NCBI GenBank assembly: GCA_042091375.1
Contig: JBELHO010000028.1
Coordinates: 1-42,359, forward strand
DNA: 42,359 bases
From: JBELHO01 sp042091375
Lineage (GTDB): Bacteria > Pseudomonadota > Gammaproteobacteria > Enterobacterales > Alteromonadaceae
Reading direction: 5' to 3'
Shown piece by piece: positions 8,550-16,870 of this stretch (the first letter of the stretch is position 1; each line of letters starts with the position of its first letter). The position numbers were made by a program, and so were the translations under genes. Under the pieces are notes generated by a model. That model saw only the letters and a list, made by a program, of their open reading frames with translations. It was not told the DNA's origin and searched no databases.

Positions 8550-8681
8550 GAGTAACAGATTAANNNNNNNNNNNNNNNNNNNNNNNNNNNNNNNNNNNNN
8601 NNNNNNNNNNNNNNNNNNNNNNNNNNNNNNNNNNNNNNNNNNNNNNNNNNNNNNNNNNNNNNNTAACAGATTAAGCTGAGT
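8550..8681 (+). repeat. 17-bp repeat units flanking a 100-N scaffold gap
   Basis: TAACAGATTAA ends the left flank (8553-8563) and restarts the right flank (8664-8674), continuing to GCTGAG. The left flank is preceded by TAAGTTGAG, giving a consistent 17-bp unit TAACAGATTAAG(T/C)TGAG. The gap (8564-8663) probably hides more units. No gene is seen in the rest of 8491-8881. Confidence 0.65.
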
Positions 8682-8881
8682 TACACCTTAGGCAGATTAG
8701 GCAATGTCGTGGTCAAGCGATATTGTCGATGCATAGCATATTAGTTAAGTGATCGGCTAATGTGGGCAATCCACTTGTCAGCAAATTTTTTTGAAAAGTT
8801 ATTAATTGCCGTAAACTCAATTGTTTACTTTATTCGCGCGGGTCGTTACCCTAAAAATAATAAAACAACAAAGGAAATTTG

Positions 8882-11767
8882 ATGAACATAAAACCCATCA
8901 CTTACTTGGCTGTCTTGGCTATGCTTAGTTTGAGCACCGCGATATCTGCTGCAGCGCTACAAAAACCAACTGCACAGCCAGAGTTATCCTATCCCAATTT
9001 GTTGACAGGCAATTATGATCAAACTATTACCAAACCCAAAGAGGTGTTGGGTTTTGAGGTGGGGCAACGCACCGCGACTGTCGAGCAAATAAATCGCCTA
9101 GTCAATTTATGGGCGAAACAAAGTGATAAAGCGCAAATTGTTGAATATGCGCGCAGTTATGAAGATCGAGCATTACATTATTTAGTGATCAGTGCTGAAC
9201 AAAACATCAATAATTTAGCGACTATCAAAGACAATATTGCTCGCTTAAGTCAACCTGATGGTGTTGATAAAACCAAGCTTAATACATTGATCAACAATAC
9301 CCCAGCAACGGCTTGGATGTCTTACGGCATCCATGGAAATGAATCCTCAGGATCGGATGGTGCACTGGCGTTGATTTATCATTTAATTGCCAGTCAAGAT
9401 GACGAAACACTCAGTTTACTCAATGATCTGGTTATTTTGGTTGATCCTATGATGAACCCCGATGGACGAGCGCGCTTCACCACAAGTTTACAAGAGCACC
9501 GCGGTGCAGCAGCAAATATTGACAGCCAATCCATGTTGCACACCGGCAGATGGCCATTTGGTCGCGGTAATCATTACCTTTATGATTTGAATCGCGATTT
9601 TTATTTTGCGGTGAACCCTGAATCGAGTGGCCGCATTAAAGCCATTAATCAGTGGTACCCACTGTTAATGGTTGATGGCCATGAAATGGGATCGCAAGAC
9701 AGTTTTCTATTTGGCCCGCCGACTGAGCCAATAAACGCCAATATACCAGCGAGCACCAATCGCTGGGCAAAAATATTTGCCAGTGACCAAGCTGCCGCTT
9801 TTGATCAACAACATTGGTCTTACTATACCGGTGAATGGTTTGAAAATTTATATCCCGGTTATTCAAACTACGTTGAATATCGCGGCTCTATTCATATTCT
9901 ATACGAGCAAGCCAGTACCGACGAAGACGGGGTTAAAACGGCTAACAACAAGATCCGCACTTACAAACAATCAGTGGCGCATCAGTTTGTCAGTTCAATG
10001 GCTAACTTAAAGACCCTACAAAAAAATCAAACCGCTATTTTTCAAGACTTTGTCAACAACAGACAAGCCATGTTGTCTAATAAAGGCCCTTATGGCAATA
10101 GAAGTTACGTGTTATTGCCCACCAACAACAGCCGGCGCTTAGCACAATTTTTAGCGATACTTGATTTGCAAAACATCAATTATTTTGTCACTTCTAAAAG
10201 CCAAAAAGTTAACAGAGCCACTGATCACTTAGGCCAACAGTTAACTAATGCGGTGATACCTGCTGGGGCTATTGTTATTCAAAATAGACAATATGAAGCA
10301 CCGTTGATCGCTGCAATTCTTGAATTTGATGCCAAAATTAAAGACAGTGTGTTACTCGAAGAGCGGCAGAAAACCCTGCGTGATGGCAGTTCGGTAATGT
10401 ACGACGCTACAGCATGGAATTTAACCATGATGTACGGTTTGCCTGCGCTTGAAGTTCCTGAGCATTTAACCAAAAATTTATCAAGCTACGAAAAACCAAC
10501 GATTGTTAATGAAATCAATGAGAGTAATGACAATGCCATTGCATATGCTGTTAACGGTGATTCAGATGCTTCAGTTGGCTTCGCGGCACGGCTAATGGAA
10601 CAGGGTATTCAAGTAAGAGTGTTAGATAAGCCAAGCGTGTTTAATCAACAATCGTTAAGCCGAGGGGCTGTGCTTGTAAGCTTTGATGATAATGCAATGG
10701 CTAGCACTGAACTGTTAACTGTGATCAAGCAAGCTGCACAGGATACTCAATCGCAACTCATCACTATTACCCAAGGGTTAGGTCAAGGGGATCTTCCTGA
10801 CATCGGTGGCCGACATGTGCGCTTATTGGCTCGACCTAAAGTAGCGATACTGTCACAAAATGGCATGAATGTTGAAGATTTAGGCTCAATTTGGCATATG
10901 ATTGATACCGAGTTGGGTATTCGCCATTCGCATCTCAGTCACCAATTACTGAACGGCATGGATCTGCGAAAATACAATGTGATTGTGGTGCCAAGTCGTT
11001 ACTATGGTCGCTTGTCAGCAACCGATATCGATACCTTACAACAATGGACTAACAATGGCGGCACCTTAATTGTCAATGGTAATTCGGCGGCTCAGTTAGC
11101 TGCAGACAAAAACTTTTCACAAGTTAAGTTATTAGCCGATAGTTTTGAAAAGTCGGCTGAATACAATATTGCCTTAACACGCGAATGGTTAGCGCAACAA
11201 AATACTATTTCCAACCAAACTTTAGTTGATGATCATCTTTTACCTGCAGATGTGTGGTACCCCTGGCAAGATGACAGTAAACTCAAACCAATGAAAAAAA
11301 CTGATCTAGAGCAATGGGATAGTTGGACTCAGCGGTTTATGCCCTCTGGCGCTATGGTTGCGGCGCGTACCGACCAACAGCACTGGTTGACTTTTGGTGT
11401 TGATCGGCAATTACCGGTATTAACTGCTAATGACCCACTGTTTATGGTGAAACAAGGTGCTAACGCCGTTGTTCGTTATGGGGTACATGTGAAAAATGCG
11501 CAGACAAAAGCCAGACAAATTGGCTGGAGTACCACCCCCAAAGGTGAAGATATTTACTTGCGGATGAGCGGTCTATTATGGCCTGAAGCCAGTCAACGCA
11601 TTGTTAATTCAGCGTATTTAACGCAAGAATCAAAGGGCAAAGGGCAAGTGATATTTTTTGCTAATAAACCCAATTTCAGGGGAGCAAGTAAGGGTACTGC
11701 GCGGTTATTGTTAAATGCCATTGTCTATGGCCCAGGCCTAGGCGCCACACCGCCGATAAATTTTTAA
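8882..11767 (+). CDS. Secreted M14-family zinc metallopeptidase with C-terminal GATase-like domain
   Basis: A 961-residue exported protein. Signal peptide at about 1-24 (MNIKPITYLAVLAMLS..., Ala-rich end). The M14 carboxypeptidase domain carries the zinc signature HGNE with His151 and Glu154, then DPMMNPDGRARF, NRDF and GHEMG with His267 as third ligand. Glu342 in the ILYEQAS segment is a candidate catalytic glutamate. Around residues 655-740 a Rossmann-like glutamine-amidotransferase-type domain appears (VAILSQNG...VIVVPSRYYG...NGGTLIVNG). This two-domain layout is common in large secreted M14 proteins of marine bacteria. ATG 8882 is preferred over the TTG three bases upstream, with AAGGA 6 nt before it. 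It stands alone with a strong hairpin behind it. Substrate unknown; peptide scavenging is likely. Confidence 0.88.
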   Translation: MNIKPITYLAVLAMLSLSTAISAAALQKPTAQPELSYPNLLTGNYDQTITKPKEVLGFEVGQRTATVEQINRLVNLWAKQSDKAQIVEYARSYEDRALHYLVISAEQNINNLATIKDNIARLSQPDGVDKTKLNTLINNTPATAWMSYGIHGNESSGSDGALALIYHLIASQDDETLSLLNDLVILVDPMMNPDGRARFTTSLQEHRGAAANIDSQSMLHTGRWPFGRGNHYLYDLNRDFYFAVNPESSGRIKAINQWYPLLMVDGHEMGSQDSFLFGPPTEPINANIPASTNRWAKIFASDQAAAFDQQHWSYYTGEWFENLYPGYSNYVEYRGSIHILYEQASTDEDGVKTANNKIRTYKQSVAHQFVSSMANLKTLQKNQTAIFQDFVNNRQAMLSNKGPYGNRSYVLLPTNNSRRLAQFLAILDLQNINYFVTSKSQKVNRATDHLGQQLTNAVIPAGAIVIQNRQYEAPLIAAILEFDAKIKDSVLLEERQKTLRDGSSVMYDATAWNLTMMYGLPALEVPEHLTKNLSSYEKPTIVNEINESNDNAIAYAVNGDSDASVGFAARLMEQGIQVRVLDKPSVFNQQSLSRGAVLVSFDDNAMASTELLTVIKQAAQDTQSQLITITQGLGQGDLPDIGGRHVRLLARPKVAILSQNGMNVEDLGSIWHMIDTELGIRHSHLSHQLLNGMDLRKYNVIVVPSRYYGRLSATDIDTLQQWTNNGGTLIVNGNSAAQLAADKNFSQVKLLADSFEKSAEYNIALTREWLAQQNTISNQTLVDDHLLPADVWYPWQDDSKLKPMKKTDLEQWDSWTQRFMPSGAMVAARTDQQHWLTFGVDRQLPVLTANDPLFMVKQGANAVVRYGVHVKNAQTKARQIGWSTTPKGEDIYLRMSGLLWPEASQRIVNSAYLTQESKGKGQVIFFANKPNFRGASKGTARLLLNAIVYGPGLGATPPINF

Positions 11768-11813
11768 GCGAATAGTATTCATTAGCTATTAATTAGCAAG
11801 TGCTAATGGCCCA

Positions 11814-11856
11814 ATAAACACCAAGCAATAGCAATTATTGCTTGGTGTTTATGCTT
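11814..11856 (+). terminator. Strong hairpin terminator after the M14 peptidase gene
   Basis: Perfect 17-bp arms (ATAAACACCAAGCAATA, 11814-11830, and its complement 11836-11852) around a 5-nt loop, followed by a short GCTTTT. The stem is strong while the T-run is short. Confidence 0.75.
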
Positions 11857-11921
11857 TTAAGGGGCCTAACGTATTGTTGAGTCTATGTAATTCAGCATGA
11901 AACATTACACAGTTGCGTTAT

Positions 11922-11939
11922 TTTAAACGCTTGTTTAAA
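11922..11939. promoter_or_regulatory. PsrA-type operator upstream of psrA
   Basis: Perfect dyad TTTAAAC-GCTT-GTTTAAA, 38-55 bp before the psrA start codon. It fits the AAAC-N4-GTTT core reported for PsrA binding sites in Pseudomonas and related bacteria, so autoregulation is likely. Confidence 0.65.
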
Positions 11940-11976
11940 CTGTGCGTATTAATTTGTTAATGGGGCTACTCACTCT

Positions 11977-12615
11977 ATGAGCACCAAAAGTAAGATACTC
12001 GATGCAGCAGAGCATTTATTTGCAGACAAAGGCTTTAATGGCACCTCATTAAGAGAAATAACCAGTTTAGCTGAAGTTAATTTAGCGGCGGTAAACTATC
12101 ATTTTGGTTCAAAAAAAGAATTGATAAAAGCAGTGATGTCGCGTTACATGAATGAGCTAGCGCCTAAATTAGAATCAGCACTTAATACCCTCTGTCAACA
12201 AAGCCAACAACCGAGTTTAAACGAGGTGTTTTCAGCATTTATTGAACCTTTGTTGTCTCTCAATGTATTTAAAGAAAACGGTACCAGTAATTTTTTACAA
12301 TTATTGGGACGTGGTTATAGTGATAGTCAGGGCTTCTTGCGTTGGTTTTTTACCACTAAATATCCCAATGTGATCAGTTATTTTGTTGCCGCTGTGCAAA
12401 AAGCCTACCCAGAGCTGACCGCTGAGGATATTTTTTGGCGTTTGCACTTCACCATGGGGACAGTGGTATTTACCATGTCGTCAACTGAAGCGTTAATTGA
12501 TATTGCCAAAAATGATTTTCAACAAACCACTGACATTGCCGATATTATTGGCAAAGTGATCCCTTTTGTAGCTGCCGGCGTCGCCGCACCTATTGCTGTT
12601 GAAGCATTTGCATAG
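11977..12615 (+). CDS. psrA: PsrA-like TetR regulator of fatty acid metabolism
   Basis: A 212-residue TetR-family repressor. The N-terminal helix-turn-helix (TSLREITSLAEVNLAAVNYHF, about 23-43, then GSKKELIKAV) is almost identical in pattern to Pseudomonas PsrA, which releases DNA on binding long-chain fatty acids and controls beta-oxidation genes and its own gene. The rest is the ligand-binding helical domain. The neighbour downstream is nagZ, the same psrA-nagZ order as in Pseudomonas aeruginosa, which supports orthology. A PsrA-type palindrome lies upstream. In this window fadR is also present, so two fatty-acid sensors probably share control of the fad regulon. Confidence 0.85.
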   Translation: MSTKSKILDAAEHLFADKGFNGTSLREITSLAEVNLAAVNYHFGSKKELIKAVMSRYMNELAPKLESALNTLCQQSQQPSLNEVFSAFIEPLLSLNVFKENGTSNFLQLLGRGYSDSQGFLRWFFTTKYPNVISYFVAAVQKAYPELTAEDIFWRLHFTMGTVVFTMSSTEALIDIAKNDFQQTTDIADIIGKVIPFVAAGVAAPIAVEAFA

Positions 12616-12728
12616 CTAAAATATAGGCAATTATAATCATTGCATATTCTCCTTTGATATCTCGATGTTATTGGGTAGAGTAACGGCATTCATTGTTCAC
12701 CAAACTCAATAAAAGCCGCAGGTTAATT

Positions 12729-13751
12729 ATGGGTCCAATCATGATGGATGTAGCAGGTACATCCACAACCGCCGAAGATAGAGAATTATTGCAGCACCCC
12801 TTAGTGGGTGGTGTCATTTTATTTGCTCGTAACTTTGAACAACCAGCCCAGCTCAGTGCCCTTACCGAGCAAATTCGTTTAGCAGCCAACCGCGACATTC
12901 TCATCGCTGTTGATCAAGAAGGCGGCCGAGTTCAGCGCTTTCGCCAGGGTTTTTCTGAAATTCCAGCGATGGGCAGTCTATATCGCTACGCACAAGGCGA
13001 TATAGACAAAGCAGCGAGTCTTGCAAGGCAATGTGGTGCATTAATGGCTATGGAAGTGCAAGCCGCTAATATTGATATCAGTTTTGCCCCTGTGTTAGAT
13101 GTTAATGGCATCAGTGCAGTGATCAAAGAGCGCAGTTTTCACAGTGAGCCAGATCAGGTAACCCGGCTGGCTAGTGCTTTTATACAGGGCATGCATTCGG
13201 TTGGCATGAAAAGCACAGGTAAGCACTTTCCCGGTCACGGCAGTGTTGAAGCTGACTCCCATATTGATATGCCCATTGATCACCGCTCTTGGGGTGCTAT
13301 TACAGCGCACGATATCAAGCCTTTTAAAGCGTTAATTGACAATAAGCAACTGGATGCGGTTATGCCAGCACATGTGATCTATCCTGAGGTTGATAATAAA
13401 TCTGTAGGCTTTTCATCTATTTGGTTACAACAGGTATTGCGAAATCAGTATGGTTTCAAAGGTGTTATTTTCAGTGATGACTTATCAATGCACGGTGCTA
13501 GCTCAATTGGGGGTTATATTGAGAGGGCAGAGGCAGCACAGCAAGCCGGCTGTGATATGTTGCTTTTGTGCAATAACCGCGATGCTTGTATTACCGTGAT
13601 AGATCAAGCCAATATTGCTATTGACGCCGACAGTAGTGCACGCCTATCAAAAATGCTTAAACCAAGTGTCACCACTTGGCAAGATATGCAAAGTCAGCCT
13701 TTGTGGCGCCAACTTAACCAACAAGTGTCAACTATCAAGGAACATTTATAA
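12729..13751 (+). CDS. nagZ: Beta-N-acetylhexosaminidase NagZ (peptidoglycan recycling)
   Basis: A 340-residue cytoplasmic GH3 glycosidase that removes GlcNAc from anhydro-muropeptides during cell-wall recycling. Visible motifs: LVGGVILFARN near the start, the substrate loop KHFPGHGS (165-172) with the catalytic Asp176-His178 pair, and FSDDLSMHG with the nucleophile Asp250. The ATG at 12729 gives the standard NagZ N-terminus MGPIMMDV; the longer reading from TTG 12693 adds 12 residues without support. AGG lies about 6 nt upstream. It follows psrA by 113 bp and is followed after 8 bp by the DASS transporter gene, so those two are probably co-transcribed. Confidence 0.96.
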   Translation: MGPIMMDVAGTSTTAEDRELLQHPLVGGVILFARNFEQPAQLSALTEQIRLAANRDILIAVDQEGGRVQRFRQGFSEIPAMGSLYRYAQGDIDKAASLARQCGALMAMEVQAANIDISFAPVLDVNGISAVIKERSFHSEPDQVTRLASAFIQGMHSVGMKSTGKHFPGHGSVEADSHIDMPIDHRSWGAITAHDIKPFKALIDNKQLDAVMPAHVIYPEVDNKSVGFSSIWLQQVLRNQYGFKGVIFSDDLSMHGASSIGGYIERAEAAQQAGCDMLLLCNNRDACITVIDQANIAIDADSSARLSKMLKPSVTTWQDMQSQPLWRQLNQQVSTIKEHL

Positions 13752-13759
13752 GGAAAATC

Positions 13760-15136
13760 ATGAAATTACCTAAATCTCTTTTCTTACTGCTAGGCCCCAT
13801 CGTCAGTGTTTTATTTTCCTTAGTATTAATGTGGTTAGGCTTGGCTGAAAAACCTGCTGTCGCCGCAGGTATTACCTTATTAACGGTTATTTGGTGGGTA
13901 ACAGAGGCTTTACCTATCCCTGCCACCTCATTGGTGCCTTTTGCCTTGTTACCCTTGTTTGGTATTGTTGACCACAAAACTGTCGCCTCTTCATTAGGCA
14001 GCCATGTGATTTTGCTGTTAATGGGTGCTTTTATGCTCTCTAAGGCGATAGAAAAAAGTGGTACACATCAACGCCTAGCTGTGTATATGGTGAGATTAGT
14101 AGGGGTGAGTAGTGCGCAACGCTTGGTGCTGGGGTTTATGTTGGCAACTGCCTTTTTAAGTATGTGGATTTCCAATACCGCAACCACCTTGATCATGTTA
14201 CCCATCGCCTTGGCGATTTTAGCCCATGTAGACGATAAAAAAATCAGTGTAGCCTTGATTTTGGGCATCGCCTACGCCGCCAGTGTGGGGGGGATAGGCA
14301 CACCAATAGGTACACCGCCCAATGTGATATTTATGGGGATTTATCAAGAGCACACTGGCAAAGAGTTTAGCTTTTTATCTTGGATGAAAATTGGTGTGCC
14401 ATTAGTACTTATTGCTATCCCTATTATGGCTCTGTGGTTAACCCGCAACCTTACCTTAAAACAAGCCATTAGCCTGCCTAAATTAGGGGCTTGGCGCAAG
14501 GAAGAAAGTCGTACCTTGTGGGTTTTTGGCTTAACCGCGCTGGCTTGGGTCACTCGAAAAGAACCGTTTGATGGCTGGAGTGGCTTATTTGATACTCCCT
14601 TGGTGGGCGATAGTACCGTGGCGTTATTTGCGGTAGTGGTCATGTTCATCATACCTAACGGCAAAGGCTCGCGTTTACTCGATTGGGAGTCAGCCAAAAC
14701 CATTCCTTGGGGCATGCTGCTGTTGTTTGCTGGTGGTATTGCTATCGCTAAAGGCTTTGTCGCTTCCGGGTTAAGTACTATTTTAGGGGATTGGTTAACT
14801 TCGCTAGCGAATTTGCCAGTGATCTTGATGATTTTAACCATTTGCTTGGTTGTCACTTATTTGACTGAAATTACCAGTAATACTGCGACGGCAACCTTAC
14901 TTATGCCTATTTTGGCGGTTGCTGCTAGTGCCTCAGGTTACGATCCGGCAGTGTTTATGATCCCTGCGGCTATGTGTGCCAGTTGTGCCTTTATGCTGCC
15001 GGTGGCCACAGCACCTAATGCCATTGCTTATGGCACAGGTGAAATTACCATTCAAGACATGGTCAAAGAAGGCGCAATACTCAGTTTTGTTATTTCATGT
15101 TGCATTGCGATGATTTGTTACATTACTTTTTTTTAA
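13760..15136 (+). CDS. SLC13/DASS-family sodium:anion symporter
   Basis: A 458-residue, highly hydrophobic membrane protein with the two DASS signature Ser-Asn-Thr motifs (SNTATT at 138-143 and SNTATA at 373-378) that bind Na+ and the substrate carboxylates. GTPIGTPPN (180-188) follows the first. An AAGGAAAA site precedes the ATG, 8 bp after the nagZ stop, so it is likely in the nagZ transcript. Family members take up C4-dicarboxylates, citrate or sulfate; the substrate cannot be told here. Last conserved gene before the cassette-like region. Confidence 0.88.
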   Translation: MKLPKSLFLLLGPIVSVLFSLVLMWLGLAEKPAVAAGITLLTVIWWVTEALPIPATSLVPFALLPLFGIVDHKTVASSLGSHVILLLMGAFMLSKAIEKSGTHQRLAVYMVRLVGVSSAQRLVLGFMLATAFLSMWISNTATTLIMLPIALAILAHVDDKKISVALILGIAYAASVGGIGTPIGTPPNVIFMGIYQEHTGKEFSFLSWMKIGVPLVLIAIPIMALWLTRNLTLKQAISLPKLGAWRKEESRTLWVFGLTALAWVTRKEPFDGWSGLFDTPLVGDSTVALFAVVVMFIIPNGKGSRLLDWESAKTIPWGMLLLFAGGIAIAKGFVASGLSTILGDWLTSLANLPVILMILTICLVVTYLTEITSNTATATLLMPILAVAASASGYDPAVFMIPAAMCASCAFMLPVATAPNAIAYGTGEITIQDMVKEGAILSFVISCCIAMICYITFF

Positions 15137-15324
15137 AAGTGAGTTTTAAACAGCTAACTTTGTGCATTTAACACGCGGTTTGATAACATACATATTCACT
15201 GGTAAGGTATTTAAATATTGTAAATAAATGTGCTTTTTACTCACCTTAATGTGCAGCGCTCAACTGTATTAAACTGACATGCGCACTAAAAAGCGGTTAG
15301 TTTGAATTCAAATAAGGGGATTTG

Positions 15325-15639
15325 ATGAAAAGTACAATTGTTTTATTGTCAATACTTTCGTTTAGTGTTGTTGCTGAAGAAAATAGGGTTTTAAGTGCAA
15401 AACATATACAGGTAATTCAGACTGACTCAAGTGGAAAGCCACTATCAAAAGAGAGCTTTTTTGAGGAATTAATCCTATTGAATTGTGATGTCAATATTAC
15501 TTCACTGTCTGCTAACTCTCCACGCAAGATGAGACTTTCATTTTCAGGACGAGCCTTTGTTGCAAACAGTATTTCCTTTAAAGAGTCAGCAGATGGAAGT
15601 TGTGTCGTCGCTTTAGAAAAAGGATTGGGTGAAAATTAA
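15325..15639 (+). CDS. Small exported protein of unknown function (first gene of cassette-like region)
   Basis: 104 residues; I do not recognise a family. A signal peptide (MKSTIVLLSILSFSVVA, cleavage after about residue 17) precedes a mature part of about 87 residues with two cysteines that could form a periplasmic disulfide. AAGGGGA (15314-15320) sits just before the ATG; a TTG three bases upstream is less likely. An attC-like palindrome begins three bases after the stop codon, which is typical for integron gene cassettes. Nothing indicates its role. Confidence 0.65.
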   Translation: MKSTIVLLSILSFSVVAEENRVLSAKHIQVIQTDSSGKPLSKESFFEELILLNCDVNITSLSANSPRKMRLSFSGRAFVANSISFKESADGSCVVALEKGLGEN

Positions 15640-15641
15640 AA

Positions 15642-15728
15642 CTAACAAGCCAGCTAAGCGAGACTTTCTAATGTTGGCTGCGTTTGACTTGATTCGACAG
15701 TTAAGCGACTATTACTTAGCCGCTTATG
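15642..15728 (+). other. attC-like recombination site 1 (degenerate)
   Basis: Starts CTAACAAGC just after a stop codon. GCTAAG (15653-15658) pairs with CTTAGC (15715-15720), and the outer CAAGC pairs with GCTT (15722-15725). A GTTGGCTGCG segment in the middle resembles Vibrio/Pseudoalteromonas attC interiors. The 3' core reads CTTATG where GTTATG would be expected, so the R' box may be inactivated. Confidence 0.6.
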
Positions 15729-15765
15729 TGGACGCGAGCAGGTGAATTAAAATGGAGACTAGCAA

Positions 15766-15930
15766 ATGGATTTTTTTGTAAATATTCTAATCTCATTAGG
15801 GTTATTACCAACAAAAGACCTAGCAGACTCAATGCAAAAGTCGACAACATTAACAGTTATGGTCATCGTTGGGGCTTTACTATTTGGTGCCTTTGTGACT
15901 TTTCTATTTTATCTGGCAGGAAAGCAATAA
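15766..15930 (+). CDS. 54-residue single-span membrane protein (cassette gene)
   Basis: A short gene with clear signals: GGAG at 15754-15757 is 8 nt before the ATG, and the stop falls 22 bp before the next attC-like site. The product has an amphipathic N-terminus (MDFFVNILISLGLLPTKD) and one strong membrane span at about residues 29-50 (LTVMVIVGALLFGAF core), ending GKQ. A 72-residue reading in another frame over the same bases has no RBS and no sensible composition. Lying alone between two attC-like sites, it is a typical single-gene cassette. Function unknown; small membrane proteins in such cassettes are sometimes toxins or phage-defence parts, but nothing here shows that. Confidence 0.6.
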   Translation: MDFFVNILISLGLLPTKDLADSMQKSTTLTVMVIVGALLFGAFVTFLFYLAGKQ

Positions 15931-15952
15931 TCACAATACGGTGAGGAAAGCA

Positions 15953-16052
15953 GCTAACAACACAATAAATTACGATAAAAACAGTTGGTTTTTGTTGTTA
16001 ACTCGCTAATTATAACCAACAACTTTAAGCCGTTTAGTTAAGCATTATATGC
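15953..16052 (+). other. attC-like recombination site 2
   Basis: About 100 bp, starting GCTAACAACAC and ending AAGCATTATATG. The inner stem GTTGGTT (15984-15990) pairs with AACCAAC (16014-16020), and the outer halves align as an imperfect palindrome with unpaired bases, as in attC sites. The 3' core has ATTATAT instead of GTTATAT, a change at the exchanged G position. Confidence 0.7.
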
Positions 16053-16062
16053 CCATGCAAGT

Positions 16063-16416
16063 ATGATCAAACACATAGTTAAAATGGTTACTTTTATTGT
16101 CGCTGCTATCGCTATCGCCTACTATGCCAGCTTTTATATCTTACCCAGTGTGACTGTCGTCAATAAATCGGGTGTTTTCATTGATCATGTTGAGGTAGGT
16201 TTACCAAGCTCGCTGTTAAATTTTGGTGGGCTAATGAGTGGTGAAAAAAACACAATACACTATTCACTTAAACAAATTAATGGTATGTATAACTACAAAG
16301 TTACGAAAGAAAATTCAGTGGTTATTACTGGTAGTTGTGGTTATATTACTAATTATGAGTTTAATAAAAGAGTTATCATTACTCTTCTTAAAAACAAGCA
16401 AGTGGTATGCATATAA
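16063..16416 (+). CDS. Small membrane-anchored protein of unknown function (cassette gene)
   Basis: 117 residues, family not recognised. One N-terminal membrane span (about 8-28) is followed by a roughly 88-residue polar domain with two cysteines (near 92 and 116) that is probably periplasmic; the pattern VVNKSGVFIDHVEVGLP suggests a beta-rich fold. It starts 11 bp after attC-like site 2, the usual spacing for a cassette gene, but the Shine-Dalgarno match is poor. Only 35 bp separate it from the next gene, with an attC-like left half in between. Confidence 0.6.
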   Translation: MIKHIVKMVTFIVAAIAIAYYASFYILPSVTVVNKSGVFIDHVEVGLPSSLLNFGGLMSGEKNTIHYSLKQINGMYNYKVTKENSVVITGSCGYITNYEFNKRVIITLLKNKQVVCI

Positions 16417-16419
16417 GCA

Positions 16420-16440
16420 TATAACAAGGTGCCAAACTAA
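16420..16440 (+). other. Possible truncated attC left end
   Basis: ATAACAAGGTGCC follows the stop codon of the preceding gene and looks like the left end of an attC, but no matching right half lies before the next gene. It may mark a deletion that fused two cassettes. Confidence 0.3.
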
Positions 16441-16451
16441 AGGAGTAGATT

Positions 16452-16760
16452 GTGTTTGAACTGGAAGTTAAAGAAAAAGTAACATCGTTATCATGTCTTG
16501 TTGTCTCCCTTGCAATATTGCTATTGTGTTTGTTAGAGCCTGAAAATATTACATCCATTGCAGACTTTTTCAATTGGGCAGGTGTATTTCTTTGTTTTAT
16601 TTTTCTTAGTTTATCACCGCAAATTTTTTATTTGCCGTTTAAGAGTGCTATGACTGGAAATGCCAGAGTATTGTTTGTCAGTAAAATTAATCATACTCGC
16701 CTGGGACTTACAGGGTTCTCGTGTTGTTTGCTCGGAACTATCTGTAGACTGTTGCTCTAA
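16452..16760 (+). CDS. Small multi-span membrane protein of unknown function (cassette gene)
   Basis: 102 residues beginning with GTG, 6 nt after a strong AGGAG (16441-16445). Three hydrophobic stretches (about 14-29, 40-60 and 82-102) separated by short polar loops suggest an integral membrane protein; the C-terminus ends within the last hydrophobic stretch (RLLL). No family recognised. The stop codon lies inside the start of attC-like site 3, a common arrangement in integron cassettes. Confidence 0.6.
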   Translation: MFELEVKEKVTSLSCLVVSLAILLLCLLEPENITSIADFFNWAGVFLCFIFLSLSPQIFYLPFKSAMTGNARVLFVSKINHTRLGLTGFSCCLLGTICRLLL

Positions 16761-16857
16761 TAAACCCATTAAGTGCGGGACTGATAACGCTTGGTTCGGT
16801 ATCGCTTGGTTACACACTTTAGCAAATAATTATCAGCCCATTCGTTGGGTGTTATAT
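16758..16857 (+). other. attC-like recombination site 3 (best example)
   Basis: The left arm TAATAAACCCATTAAG...CTGATAA (16758-16786) and the right arm TTATCAGCCC...TTGGGTGTTATAT (16830-16856) are complementary over about 20 positions, with a few unpaired bases on one side. That is the attC arrangement in which extrahelical bases mark the recombined strand. The right end carries an intact GTTATAT core directly before the next gene. Confidence 0.8.
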
Positions 16858-16870
16858 TTTGAGGAAAGGT

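Noticed and set aside
15184..15310. Possible attC or attI upstream of the first cassette gene
   Set aside because: The right end GCGGTTAG looks like an R' core, but the two halves do not pair convincingly; the first gene may simply sit behind the DASS gene.
15726..15944. 72-residue reading frame
   Set aside because: It overlaps the 54-residue membrane protein in another frame, has no ribosome binding site and an odd composition; the shorter frame has both RBS and a membrane span.
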